In this document: positions 54,714 to 62,982 of the stretch, in pieces
Layout: every line of letters begins with the position of its first letter
Position numbering within the stretch: position 1 is the stretch's first letter
From: Deltaproteobacteria bacterium
Lineage (GTDB): Bacteria; SZUA-79; Acidulodesulfobacterales; Acidulodesulfobacteraceae
Assembly: GCA_023489335.1 (NCBI GenBank)
Contig: JAMDCP010000002.1
Coordinates: 186,001 to 250,000 of the forward strand
Reading direction: 5' to 3'
Length of the DNA stretch: 64,000 nucleotides
The notes under the pieces: generated by a model
Seen by the model: only the letters and a program-made list of their open reading frames with translations
What the model was told of the DNA's origin: nothing
Database searches by the model: none
Translations under genes and position numbers: made by a program

Positions 54714-55415
54714 GCGCTTTAATATTATTTTCGCCGAAGCCTCAAGCATTATCGTCCACCTCAAAGCGTCGAGCGGCGTCTTGCCCCATGCGAAAGAGCC
54801 GTGCGATTTTATCATAAACACCCCGTTTTCTTTAAATATATCCTTTGCTTCAAACCCCGTCTTTAAATTATTTGTTTTAATATCTTCGATAAGATTAAGC
54901 GGGAAAACATATATTTTAGGGAAAAAATAGGTCGATTCAAAATCAAGGGGCGTTATTTCGTCTAATTCGGGATATTTTTTATAAAGGTTTTCAAGGAAAA
55001 AGGGGACAGATTTAAATCTGTCCCCTTTTTCCTTATTATTATCCATATTTTTATGCGGGCTTAAACTTAAAGCGATTGCGTTTAAGGGATGGGAATGAAA
55101 AACGGTCGAATCAGGGAAGCTTTTTAATATAAACCGGTGAATATTAATTTCGGATGATGCTCCGCCGTCCTTATCCCCTTTTTTCGGCTTTATTATCGAA
55201 ACGGCCGTAAAATCCTGCGGTTTTAAATTAATCAGGCTTCTTCCCGTTTTTGTAATTAAGAGGTTTTTACCAAGTCCAATGCTTATATTTCCGCTATGGG
55301 TATCTATAAGGCCTTTATCGAAAGCAATTTTACAAACCTGCCGCAATTCTGCAATTCTTTTTAAATAACCGGGTTCTTCCAATTTTTTGCGGCTGCCTTT
55401 TTCTTTTTTCATCAT
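54702..55415 (-). CDS. Class II aldolase/adducin family protein
   Basis: A 237-residue zinc-dependent aldolase-like protein, of the L-fuculose-phosphate aldolase / MtnB group. Motifs: DTHSGNISIGLG, TKTGRSL, the metal-binding FHSHPLNAIALSLS and C-terminal KSHGSFAWG. Substrate unknown. The segment after ALSLS is longer than usual for the family, and its coding DNA contains a perfect 38-bp palindrome (54995-55032) that adds about 13 residues (EKGDRFKSVPFFL) without breaking the frame. It is convergent with the ABC ATPase gene. Confidence 0.82.
   Translation of the reverse strand: MMKKEKGSRKKLEEPGYLKRIAELRQVCKIAFDKGLIDTHSGNISIGLGKNLLITKTGRSLINLKPQDFTAVSIIKPKKGDKDGGASSEINIHRFILKSFPDSTVFHSHPLNAIALSLSPHKNMDNNKEKGDRFKSVPFFLENLYKKYPELDEITPLDFESTYFFPKIYVFPLNLIEDIKTNNLKTGFEAKDIFKENGVFMIKSHGSFAWGKTPLDALRWTIMLEASAKIILKRLSL
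54995..55032. repeat. Perfect 38-bp palindrome inside the aldolase gene
   Basis: The 19-base arm (ggaaaaaggggacagattt) is followed at once by its exact reverse complement. Similar GGGGACAG/CTGTCCCC palindromes occur as dispersed repeats in many bacterial genomes, as far as I recall; here it lies within coding sequence. Confidence 0.9.
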
Positions 55416-55615
55416 AAATTATATAGTATTGTATATGACTTAAAAATCAAATACAATATTATTGCTATGAATAATAAAAAATCAACACCGAGAAAATGAC
55501 CAATATGGCAATAAAAGATAGAATATTATTATTTGAAGGAGAAAAATTGATTTCTCCAGGAGATGTTTAAAGCCCATATTTAAAGATATAAATCAAACAT
55601 GGTTTTAATAAAAAA

Positions 55616-56800
55616 TTGAATAATAAAAAAATCAACCATCTTGTCGCAAGGCTTGTCGATAATGCAATTTTTGTTAAAATCCTTGCGCTTTTTAAGAGCA
55701 AATACGCTAAAAATACACCCTCTCCCGATTCAATTAAGAAAATCCTAATTATAAAGCTGGAAGGAATGGGTGATGCCGTCTATCTTCTCGAAATAATACA
55801 CAGGCTTAAAATAAAATATCCGGATATAAAGATAGATGTTTTAACGACGGAAAAAGTTCCCGTTTTCAAGATTTTCGGCTCAAGTTCCAGGGAGTTTGGC
55901 GTTATTTTAATAAATCCGCTGAATTTAACCGACTATTATAAAACAATCAAAGCCATAGGTAAAAACGGTTACAACATTATTATCGATACGACCGGAATGC
56001 CGGTAAATATACCGCTTATGCTGGCTTTCGCAAAGACCTCTGGAACATATATAATCGGGTTTGATACGCTAAAGATTAAAAAAAGCATATACGACCGGCT
56101 CGAAGATTTAAAAGGGGACAGGCATATTTTTGAAAACTATATGAGCCTGTTTAAGATTTTTAATATATCGCAGGTTAAAGAATTTACTATTGTATATCCA
56201 TTTGATAATGCTCTGGATTACCGCTTCGCTCTCGGCTTTCAGCCTCGTGAAGTCCCTTCGGGACTTTCCCGCTTACGCGGGAATGACATAATCCTCGTAT
56301 TATCCAGCAACAGCGGAGGACTTTTGCACAGAAGACTGCCTCTGGCTAATTCTGTTAAATTAATAAAACTGTTAAAAGAGGAATTTAAGGATTATAGTAT
56401 CAGCCTTTTAGGCGGACCCGGCGACTATGATTATCTGGAAGAGATTAAAAACGCCGCCGAAAGCGAATACGGAAAGCAGGATATAAAAGTGGAAAAAACA
56501 AAAACTATAAAAGAGGCAATGGTTTTATTGAAGAATTCCTTTTTGAATATATGTATAGATTCGGGATTAATGCATATATCCTCTTTGGTCAACCCAAATA
56601 CTTATTGCCTGTTCGGATATTCCGACCCCAAGAACTCTCTGCCTTTTAATAATATAGGCTATTTCTGGTCTCATTCCGACTGCTCCCCGTGCTCGTTTTA
56701 TAAAATAAGCGATTGCGCCGATTTAAAATGCATGGAAGCCATAGACATAGACGCGGTTATGGATGATATAAGAAGGCATAAAACAAGACACAAAACATAA
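55616..56800 (+). CDS. Glycosyltransferase family 9 (heptosyltransferase-like)
   Basis: A 394-residue GT-B protein of the LPS heptosyltransferase family: ILIIKLEGMGDAVYLLEIIHRLK (acceptor-side loop), IDTTG, and in the C-terminal half LLGGPGDYDYLEEI and NICIDSGLMHISSLVNPNTYCLFGYSDP, which binds the nucleotide-sugar. It likely adds a sugar to LPS core or a related glycan. Near residues 212-223 the linker between domains is encoded by two tandem hairpins of repeat type (56250-56282). The start is uncertain: TTG 55616 lacks a ribosome-binding site, and a near copy of this start region with an ATG lies 149 bases upstream. Confidence 0.85.
   Translation: MNNKKINHLVARLVDNAIFVKILALFKSKYAKNTPSPDSIKKILIIKLEGMGDAVYLLEIIHRLKIKYPDIKIDVLTTEKVPVFKIFGSSSREFGVILINPLNLTDYYKTIKAIGKNGYNIIIDTTGMPVNIPLMLAFAKTSGTYIIGFDTLKIKKSIYDRLEDLKGDRHIFENYMSLFKIFNISQVKEFTIVYPFDNALDYRFALGFQPREVPSGLSRLRGNDIILVLSSNSGGLLHRRLPLANSVKLIKLLKEEFKDYSISLLGGPGDYDYLEEIKNAAESEYGKQDIKVEKTKTIKEAMVLLKNSFLNICIDSGLMHISSLVNPNTYCLFGYSDPKNSLPFNNIGYFWSHSDCSPCSFYKISDCADLKCMEAIDIDAVMDDIRRHKTRHKT
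56250..56282 (+). repeat. Two abutting hairpins of REP type inside the GT9 gene
   Basis: aagtccc-ttc-gggactt (56250-56266) is immediately followed by tcccgc-ttac-gcggga (56267-56282), then atgaca. The second unit matches a widely dispersed bacterial intergenic repeat as I remember it. The unit is translated as REVPSGLSRLRG within the interdomain linker. Confidence 0.8.
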
Positions 56801-56899
56801 AGGGAATTTTATTATCTTGACGCCGGTCAAATCTTTCACTAAAATAATATTTGTTTAAGAGAGTTTATTAATTAGATTAATCATCAATTAGGAGAATTA

Positions 56900-56930
56900 A
56901 TTCACCTAATTATATAATATTTAGGTGAAT
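56900..56930. promoter_or_regulatory. Inverted repeat upstream of hddC
   Basis: attcacctaa (56900-56909) and ttaggtgaat (56921-56930) form a perfect 10-bp inverted repeat with an 11-base AT spacer, 37 bases before the hddC ATG. It could be an operator or a transcript hairpin; a third partial half (attagga) sits just upstream. Confidence 0.4.
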
Positions 56931-56966
56931 ATAGTTATAAAATAGACCAAATTTTATGTTTATCCG

Positions 56967-57746
56967 ATGATTAAACAGGCCATAATACTGGCAGGCGGTC
57001 TCGGCACAAGACTAAAGGCCGTAATAAAAGATATTCCTAAACCTATGGCGGATATTGACGGAAAGCCGTTTCTGGAATATCTGCTGAGGTTTCTTTCCGC
57101 CCAGGGAATAGAAGAAGTTATAATATCCTGCGGCTATAAACACGAGGTAATCGAGAATTATTTTAAAGGCCGCTTCGGCGGTTTAAAAATATATTATTCG
57201 ATAGAAAGCGAGCCGCTTGGAACCGGCGGGGCGGTTAAAAAGGCGCTGGAATTTATAAATGCGGGCAATAAAAATGCGGATAATAAAAAATATGAAGATA
57301 TATTAATATTAAACGGGGACACTTTTTTTAATATATCCCTAAAAGAACTTTACGGCTTTCATAAAGCAAAAAACTCGGATTTAACATTAGCTTTAAAAGC
57401 TTTAAAAAATTTTGATAGATACGGCACGGTTAAAATAGATTATAATAATAAAATTAAGGGCTTCGAAGAGAAAAAACCTCAAAAAGAAGGTTTTATTAAC
57501 GGAGGAATATATTTATTAAGCGTCAATCTGATTAACTTATTATTAAGTTCAAAATTAAATCTTTCGGCGGTATTTTCATTTGAAAAAGATTTTCTTGAGG
57601 TTTATTATAATTATAAAGATAAAGATATTAAAAAAGGTTTCGGCTTATACGGATTGCCTTTTGACGAGAACAGCTATTTTATAGACATCGGAATCCCTTC
57701 CGATTATGAATCGGCAAAAAAGGAGTTAAAAAATCAATTAAAATAA
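56967..57746 (+). CDS. hddC: Sugar-phosphate nucleotidyltransferase, D-glycero-D-manno-heptose-1-phosphate guanylyltransferase-like
   Basis: A 259-residue nucleotidyltransferase: QAIILAGGLGTRLKAVIKDIPKPMADIDGKPFLEYLL, the LGTGGAVKKAL motif, LNGDTFFNI metal site and DIGIPSDYESAKKEL end. This length and the FINGGIYLL stretch fit HddC, which makes GDP-D-glycero-alpha-D-manno-heptose. The presence of an hddA homologue two genes on supports the heptose route over a hexose substrate, though the base (GDP or other) is inferred. No clear ribosome-binding site precedes the ATG. Confidence 0.8.
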   Translation: MIKQAIILAGGLGTRLKAVIKDIPKPMADIDGKPFLEYLLRFLSAQGIEEVIISCGYKHEVIENYFKGRFGGLKIYYSIESEPLGTGGAVKKALEFINAGNKNADNKKYEDILILNGDTFFNISLKELYGFHKAKNSDLTLALKALKNFDRYGTVKIDYNNKIKGFEEKKPQKEGFINGGIYLLSVNLINLLLSSKLNLSAVFSFEKDFLEVYYNYKDKDIKKGFGLYGLPFDENSYFIDIGIPSDYESAKKELKNQLK

Positions 57747-57754
57747 AAATTTAT

Positions 57755-59518
57755 TTAGTTATATTTTAAATTTAATATATCGTAATTTTTAATTATATAT
57801 ACATAAACCCCGCCTGATTTAACCGGTTTAATTTTTAATACGGATAAAAGTTTTTTAAATCTCCTATATGCATTATACTTTCTGCTATTCACAACGGTAG
57901 TAGCGGCATTTTTATTATTTATAACTATTATTGCATTTAATTTAGTTAGCTGTATAAATTTTTTAAGCGATAATTTAACCGTTTTGTTTATTTTTACTTT
58001 TTTGCCGTAATAAAATATATCAAAAATAAGATTGTTTTTATATTGCTCAGGCGGCAGGAATAAATAACCCCCGGCTAAATTATAATAAAAATCGTCATAA
58101 GACTGGAAAGCCATGCTGTAGCCGGCATTGCTGAACGGCAAAATTAAAACGTTTTGCCCTCTTTTTATGTAATTTTTATATAAACCATTTGCAAAAAAAT
58201 CAGGCATATAGGTGTGGCCCTGCCAGCGTGATTGATTGGGGACTAAAAATAAAATGCTTAAAAATATTAATGAATAATTTATAGCTAAGTTAAAATTAAA
58301 GTTGGTTTTGACATCTATTAATTTGATATTTTTAATATCTTTAACAAATAATCCGGCGATAATCGAAATGATTAAAAAAGCGTAAAGCATAAATCTTGAA
58401 GGAAGCGCTTTGCCTATCAGCGGCATTTTATAAAAAATAATCCACGGCAAAGGAATATTTGTGATTGTTCCTCCAATATGCAGATACTGTCCTAAAGAAA
58501 AAATAGATATTAAAGCAAGTAAAAATATCAAAAACTTTGTTTCTTGCTTAGCCCAATGTTTTTTAGCATATAAAACTATCAGTATTATCAGGGGCAATCC
58601 TATATATGCACAGGCTTGCGTCCATGTCGGGTTAAATTTATCGAAAATAGTTTTAAATATGCTTCCTCCGATTAGAGTTACATGAGTCGGTATAATAAAA
58701 TTTAGAATATCGGTCGAATATATCTTTGGAGGCATGAAATGTTTCGGGAGTTTATTAATTGTGGCAAGCATTGCGTAAAAAAAAGGGATTAATATAATAA
58801 AAGACAAAAAAACGCTAAGAATATTATAATAGAAAAAGGCTTTTATATCTTTTCGCAAACTTTTAAAAAATATAAACGAAACAAATATACCGATAAATCC
58901 AAAAAATATGAATGTTGCATATATTTCCGAAGAAATTAAAAATTCCAAACTTAATAATACCGAAATCAAAAAAACTGATAACTTTTTATTTAATTCGCCG
59001 TTCAAACCTTTTAAATAAAATAGAACGATTAAAGGTATGATGCAGATAAAATATAAATTGATATCGGTAATTTGTTCCGAAAGCGCATAAGTTGAAAATC
59101 CGAATATATAACCCCCGATTAGTCCGGACAGATTTGATTTAGCTATATGCCTGATTAACAAAAAAGCGCAAAAACTAGATAAGGCAGAAGATAATAATGC
59201 TAAAATATTATAAGATACGAACGGACCAAAAAATAAGGTTAAAGGAGCGCCCAATAAGCTTAATCCAAAAATTGAATTAACCCATGAAATATTAAACCCG
59301 AATGGTTCCCAGATAAACTTATTTGTCAAAAACGGATTTAAATGATGGACGATAGCGTATGGATACCAGCCTAAACACCAGATAAAAAGCAAAGGGTCGG
59401 GTGGAGTGCCGATGAAATTGGAATTTATGTTTTTCAGCATAGGAAAACCAAAATATATAATTGAAAAACATAAATAGATAAAAAAAACCAGTATATTTAT
59501 TTTTCCGGCAGGCTTCAT
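57755..59518 (-). CDS. Large multi-span membrane protein, GT-C-like, unknown function
   Basis: About 587 residues with 12 or more hydrophobic spans and a C-terminal soluble domain (YKNYIKRGQNVLILPFSNAGYSMAFQSYDDFYYNLAGGYLF...). The first outer loop has PDPLLFIWCLGWYPYAIVHHLNPFLTNKFIWEPFGFN, where the acidic residue after the first span is the usual catalytic place in lipid-dependent GT-C glycosyltransferases. I recall similar unnamed membrane proteins in glycan loci. Start is set at ATG 59518, after aaagga, instead of an earlier ATG at 59578. It runs against hddC and hddA, between which it lies. Confidence 0.7.
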   Translation of the reverse strand: MKPAGKINILVFFIYLCFSIIYFGFPMLKNINSNFIGTPPDPLLFIWCLGWYPYAIVHHLNPFLTNKFIWEPFGFNISWVNSIFGLSLLGAPLTLFFGPFVSYNILALLSSALSSFCAFLLIRHIAKSNLSGLIGGYIFGFSTYALSEQITDINLYFICIIPLIVLFYLKGLNGELNKKLSVFLISVLLSLEFLISSEIYATFIFFGFIGIFVSFIFFKSLRKDIKAFFYYNILSVFLSFIILIPFFYAMLATINKLPKHFMPPKIYSTDILNFIIPTHVTLIGGSIFKTIFDKFNPTWTQACAYIGLPLIILIVLYAKKHWAKQETKFLIFLLALISIFSLGQYLHIGGTITNIPLPWIIFYKMPLIGKALPSRFMLYAFLIISIIAGLFVKDIKNIKLIDVKTNFNFNLAINYSLIFLSILFLVPNQSRWQGHTYMPDFFANGLYKNYIKRGQNVLILPFSNAGYSMAFQSYDDFYYNLAGGYLFLPPEQYKNNLIFDIFYYGKKVKINKTVKLSLKKFIQLTKLNAIIVINNKNAATTVVNSRKYNAYRRFKKLLSVLKIKPVKSGGVYVYIIKNYDILNLKYN

Positions 59519-59720
59519 CTTACTATTTTCCTTTAAATACTCAATATATACGCTTAATGTTTTGAAGACATTATACAATATGTTATTGAGAAAATAAATG
59601 AATTATGATTTAATAATGCCAAATAATGGCGTTTTCCGGCAAAAAGATATAACAGTTATTTCTTTTAAACAATACAGAAGCATTTCCAAAAATAATTGTA
59701 ATAATAAATAATAATATGTT

Positions 59721-60767
59721 ATGATACATTCCAAAGCACCGTTAAGACTTGGTCTTGCAGGGGGAGGCACCGACGTAAGCCCTTATTCCGATACTTACGG
59801 AGGCGCAATATTAAACGCGACCATAAGTATGTATGCTTATGCGGTAATCGAGCCGCTATGTGATAACAACGCAAGCCCGGATAAAAATATGGAAAGCATC
59901 ATATTAAATTCTATCGACAGGGAAGAGTGTTACTGTTCAGGTTTAAATCATTTTATAGAATACGACGGCAATTTAGATTTAATCAAAGCGGTTTATAACA
60001 GGATAGTAAAGGATTTTACCCAAAAACCCTTATCGTTTAAACTATCGACCTATGCCGACGCTCCCGCGGGTTCGGGCCTCGGAACTTCTTCTACTCTCGT
60101 CGTGGCTATTATAGGAGCCTTTGCAGAGTGGTTGAAACTGCCATTAGGCGAGTATGACATTGCGCATCTTGCCTATGAAATAGAGCGGGTTGATTTAAAC
60201 ATGGCAGGCGGCAAACAGGACCAGTATTCCGCAACATTCGGCGGTTTCAACTTTATGGAGTTTTACGATAAAGGCAAAGTCATAGTAAATCCGTTAAGGA
60301 TTAAAAGGGAATATATTAACGAGCTTCAATTTAATATACTTCTTTATTATCTCGGAACGAGCAGATTGTCTTCGGGCATAATTAAGGCGCAGGCTGAAAA
60401 TGTGGCAAACAAAAATGAAAAATCGATAGAAGCGATGCACAGGCTCAAAGAACAGTCCGCAATGATGAAAGAAGCCGTATTAAAGGGCAATCTCGACGAT
60501 ATCGGAGAAATACTTAACTTCGGGTGGAAATATAAAAAACAAATGGCCGAATGCATATCAAACCCCCTAATCGACGAAATTTACGAAACCGCCCTAAAAA
60601 ACGGGGCAACCGGCGGCAAAATAACAGGAGCGGGAGGAGGCGGTTTTATGATGTTTTACTGCCCGCGCAATACCAGATACAATGTAATAAAAGCCCTTCA
60701 AAAGTTCGGCGGCGAATTCAGAAGATACCAGTTTACGGAAATAGGCCTCGAAACATGGAATGTGTGA
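59721..60767 (+). CDS. hddA: D-glycero-alpha-D-manno-heptose-7-phosphate kinase-like GHMP kinase
   Basis: A 348-residue GHMP kinase that starts SKAPLRLGLAGGGTDVSPYSDTYGGAILNATI, has the ATP loop DAPAGSGLGTSSTLVVAIIGA near residue 113, and a C-terminal GATGGKITGAGGGGFMMFYCP. These match HddA of the GDP-D,D-heptose pathway (S-layer or LPS heptose). The partner hddC is 2 kb upstream; the gmhA and gmhB steps are not in this window. A fucokinase-type GHMP kinase is the alternative. Confidence 0.87.
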   Translation: MIHSKAPLRLGLAGGGTDVSPYSDTYGGAILNATISMYAYAVIEPLCDNNASPDKNMESIILNSIDREECYCSGLNHFIEYDGNLDLIKAVYNRIVKDFTQKPLSFKLSTYADAPAGSGLGTSSTLVVAIIGAFAEWLKLPLGEYDIAHLAYEIERVDLNMAGGKQDQYSATFGGFNFMEFYDKGKVIVNPLRIKREYINELQFNILLYYLGTSRLSSGIIKAQAENVANKNEKSIEAMHRLKEQSAMMKEAVLKGNLDDIGEILNFGWKYKKQMAECISNPLIDEIYETALKNGATGGKITGAGGGGFMMFYCPRNTRYNVIKALQKFGGEFRRYQFTEIGLETWNV

Positions 60768-60807
60768 GGATTTTATAAAATATATAATTCTTAAATATAG
60801 ATAATAG

Positions 60808-61548
60808 ATGAAACTATATAAAGGTAAAATTTCTATATTAATGCCTGCTTATAACGAAGGCGATAGGATTTACGATAATCTTTTAAAATCCTGCGAGGTC
60901 TTTAGAAAATTTAGATTTCCGTTTGAAATTTTAGCCATAGACGACGGAAGTTCCGATAATACTAAAGACGAGATAAAAAGAGCAGGTTCTTGCCGTTCAG
61001 AGATAAAGCTTATAGAAAATAAAACAAATCTGGGCAAGGGTTTTGCTTTAAAAAACGGGTTTTTGAATGCGACAGGCAACATAATCGTATTTCTCGACAG
61101 CGACCTCGAAATTAACCCGTTTCAAGTAGGAGATTTATTAAAGGCTATGAGGGATAGCGATTCCGAAATTGCCATCGGCTCAAAAAGGCATAGTAAATCC
61201 AATATAAATTATCCTTTCTCAAGGAAAATATTAAGCACCGGTTATTACATAATGATAAGGCTGCTGTTTAATCTTCCGGTCAAAGACACGCAGTCAGGCA
61301 TTAAGGCTTACAGGCGCGATGTTCTTGACAAAGTATTCCCGAAAATATTGTGTAAAAAATATGCTTTTGATGTTGAAATACTTGCAAATGCGGTTCGCAA
61401 CGGATATAAAATAGTGGAGGTTCCCATAAAAGTCGTTTTTTCGAGAAAAAATAATATGGGACGCATTAAAATAAAAGATATAGCTGATATTTGGATTGAT
61501 ACTCTGGCTATATGGTACAGAATGAAGTTAATAAAATATTACGATTAA
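60808..61548 (+). CDS. Glycosyltransferase family 2 (dolichyl/polyprenyl-phosphate type)
   Basis: A 246-residue GT-A protein: ISILMPAYNEGDRIYDNLL, LAIDDGSSDNTKDEI, NLGKGFALKNGF, metal-binding IVFLDSDLEI and the KDTQSGIKAYRRDV motif found in polyprenyl-phosphate glucosyl/mannosyl transferases. It lacks the C-terminal spans of the GtrB group. It may charge undecaprenyl phosphate with a sugar used by the GT-C-like membrane protein encoded nearby. Confidence 0.85.
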   Translation: MKLYKGKISILMPAYNEGDRIYDNLLKSCEVFRKFRFPFEILAIDDGSSDNTKDEIKRAGSCRSEIKLIENKTNLGKGFALKNGFLNATGNIIVFLDSDLEINPFQVGDLLKAMRDSDSEIAIGSKRHSKSNINYPFSRKILSTGYYIMIRLLFNLPVKDTQSGIKAYRRDVLDKVFPKILCKKYAFDVEILANAVRNGYKIVEVPIKVVFSRKNNMGRIKIKDIADIWIDTLAIWYRMKLIKYYD

Positions 61549-61592
61549 TAAATCAAAAATAAAACGCGGATGAATCATAATTAACTAAGGGA

Positions 61593-62948
61593 ATGATAAA
61601 TAAAATCCAAAGATTAATCGGAAGGCTGGTTTCGGACAAACTGTTTTTTAACGGTGCGATGATATTTATTTTTGTAATGGCCGGAAATTTTTTTAACTAT
61701 CTTTTTCAGATTGCCATGAGCAGAAGCCTCAGCGTTCCGGATTACGGCACCCTGAATTCTTTACTGTCTTTACTTGTTATAACCTCAGTCCCTTCTGGCG
61801 CATTAACCGCCTTTTCCGCCAAAAATATTTCTGGGAATCTTGCAACGGGCGATGTTCCTGGGGTAAGAAAGTTTATGAAAAATACTGTTATCAAAACTTT
61901 TTTATACGATTGCTTGTTTCTGGCGATTTTTATCGCCTGCATTCCGTTTTTAATGAAGTTCATGAGAATAGATTCTTACTTTTATTATATTATAACCGGA
62001 ATAGCCATTTTTCTTATATTTCCTTTTTCATTACTTCTGGGGAGCTTGCAGGGTTCCAGAATGTATTTATCCTTAGGCCTGTTTTCTAGCTTATCCTCAA
62101 TTATTAAATTTATCCTGGCCGTTGCGCTTGTGTACGCAGGCTTGAATCTTGCAGGGGCTTTATTTTCGGTTGCCGTCTCGCCTTTAATTATTATCGCGGC
62201 CGCGGCCATTGTTTTATTTTCATATTTAAAACGCAAGCAGGATAAAGGCAATGAGAAACATATAGCTGTCGATAAAACAGAAGAAAACGGCTTAAAAACC
62301 GGAAGATTTTATTTTTTGTTCTTATTTTTCGTATTACTCTTTTATACATTTTTTACGAACATAGACCTCATAACCGTAAAACATTTTTTTCCGGCTTACA
62401 AAACGGGGATATATTCCGTTGCCGATATACTTGGTAAGATAATACTTTATTTTCCTTCCGCAATTGTGTTAGTTATGTTTCCGGAAGTTTCGCATGCCCA
62501 TGCTACCAATAACAAAACAAAACATATATTGCTTAAAACTATTTTTGTTACATTTCTCATGTGTTCGTTTCTCGAAACATTTTATATATTATTTCCCGAC
62601 AAAATAATCTCGTTTCTTATGGGAGCCAAATATATAACTTCGGCTCCACTCCTCACCTTATACGGATTAAGCATGTTTCCTTTTGCTTTTATTAATATTT
62701 TTATCAATTATTTTATGGCTATAAATAATTCAAAGATATTGATCCCCATGTTTTTATTTTCGATATTAGAGGTATTATTATTTTACTTGTTCCATTATTC
62801 TTTAAGAGAAATAATTTTAATAATTATGATAACCGGCTGGGCGGTAATGCTTGCCTTGTCTATCTATGCTTTTTATGAAGAATCGGCTTTGATTTTTAAA
62901 AAGTTTTTTCGCATTATCCAAAATGTAATGCCGGTAAACAGCAATTAA
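61593..62948 (+). CDS. Polysaccharide (lipid-linked oligosaccharide) flippase
   Basis: A 451-residue membrane protein with about 12-14 spans, of the MOP/Wzx-type exporter superfamily: an N-terminal FNYLFQIAMSRSLSVPDYGTLNSLLSL, a charged central loop (KRKQDKGNEKHIAVDKTEENGLK) and FFTNIDLITVKHFFPAYKTGIYSVADILGKI in the second half, which is typical of this superfamily. It probably moves a lipid-linked glycan across the inner membrane. It sits between two GT2 genes on the same strand. Confidence 0.82.
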   Translation: MINKIQRLIGRLVSDKLFFNGAMIFIFVMAGNFFNYLFQIAMSRSLSVPDYGTLNSLLSLLVITSVPSGALTAFSAKNISGNLATGDVPGVRKFMKNTVIKTFLYDCLFLAIFIACIPFLMKFMRIDSYFYYIITGIAIFLIFPFSLLLGSLQGSRMYLSLGLFSSLSSIIKFILAVALVYAGLNLAGALFSVAVSPLIIIAAAAIVLFSYLKRKQDKGNEKHIAVDKTEENGLKTGRFYFLFLFFVLLFYTFFTNIDLITVKHFFPAYKTGIYSVADILGKIILYFPSAIVLVMFPEVSHAHATNNKTKHILLKTIFVTFLMCSFLETFYILFPDKIISFLMGAKYITSAPLLTLYGLSMFPFAFINIFINYFMAINNSKILIPMFLFSILEVLLFYLFHYSLREIILIIMITGWAVMLALSIYAFYEESALIFKKFFRIIQNVMPVNSN

Positions 62949-62982
62949 AAACCGTAAGGTAAAAACTAATTTTAAAAACAAA

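Noticed and set aside
55496-55570. 24-codon ORF (MTNMAIKDRILLF...) before the GT9 gene
   Set aside because: No ribosome-binding site, too short and no recognisable family; it contains a small hairpin (ggagaaa/tttctcc) but nothing that supports translation.
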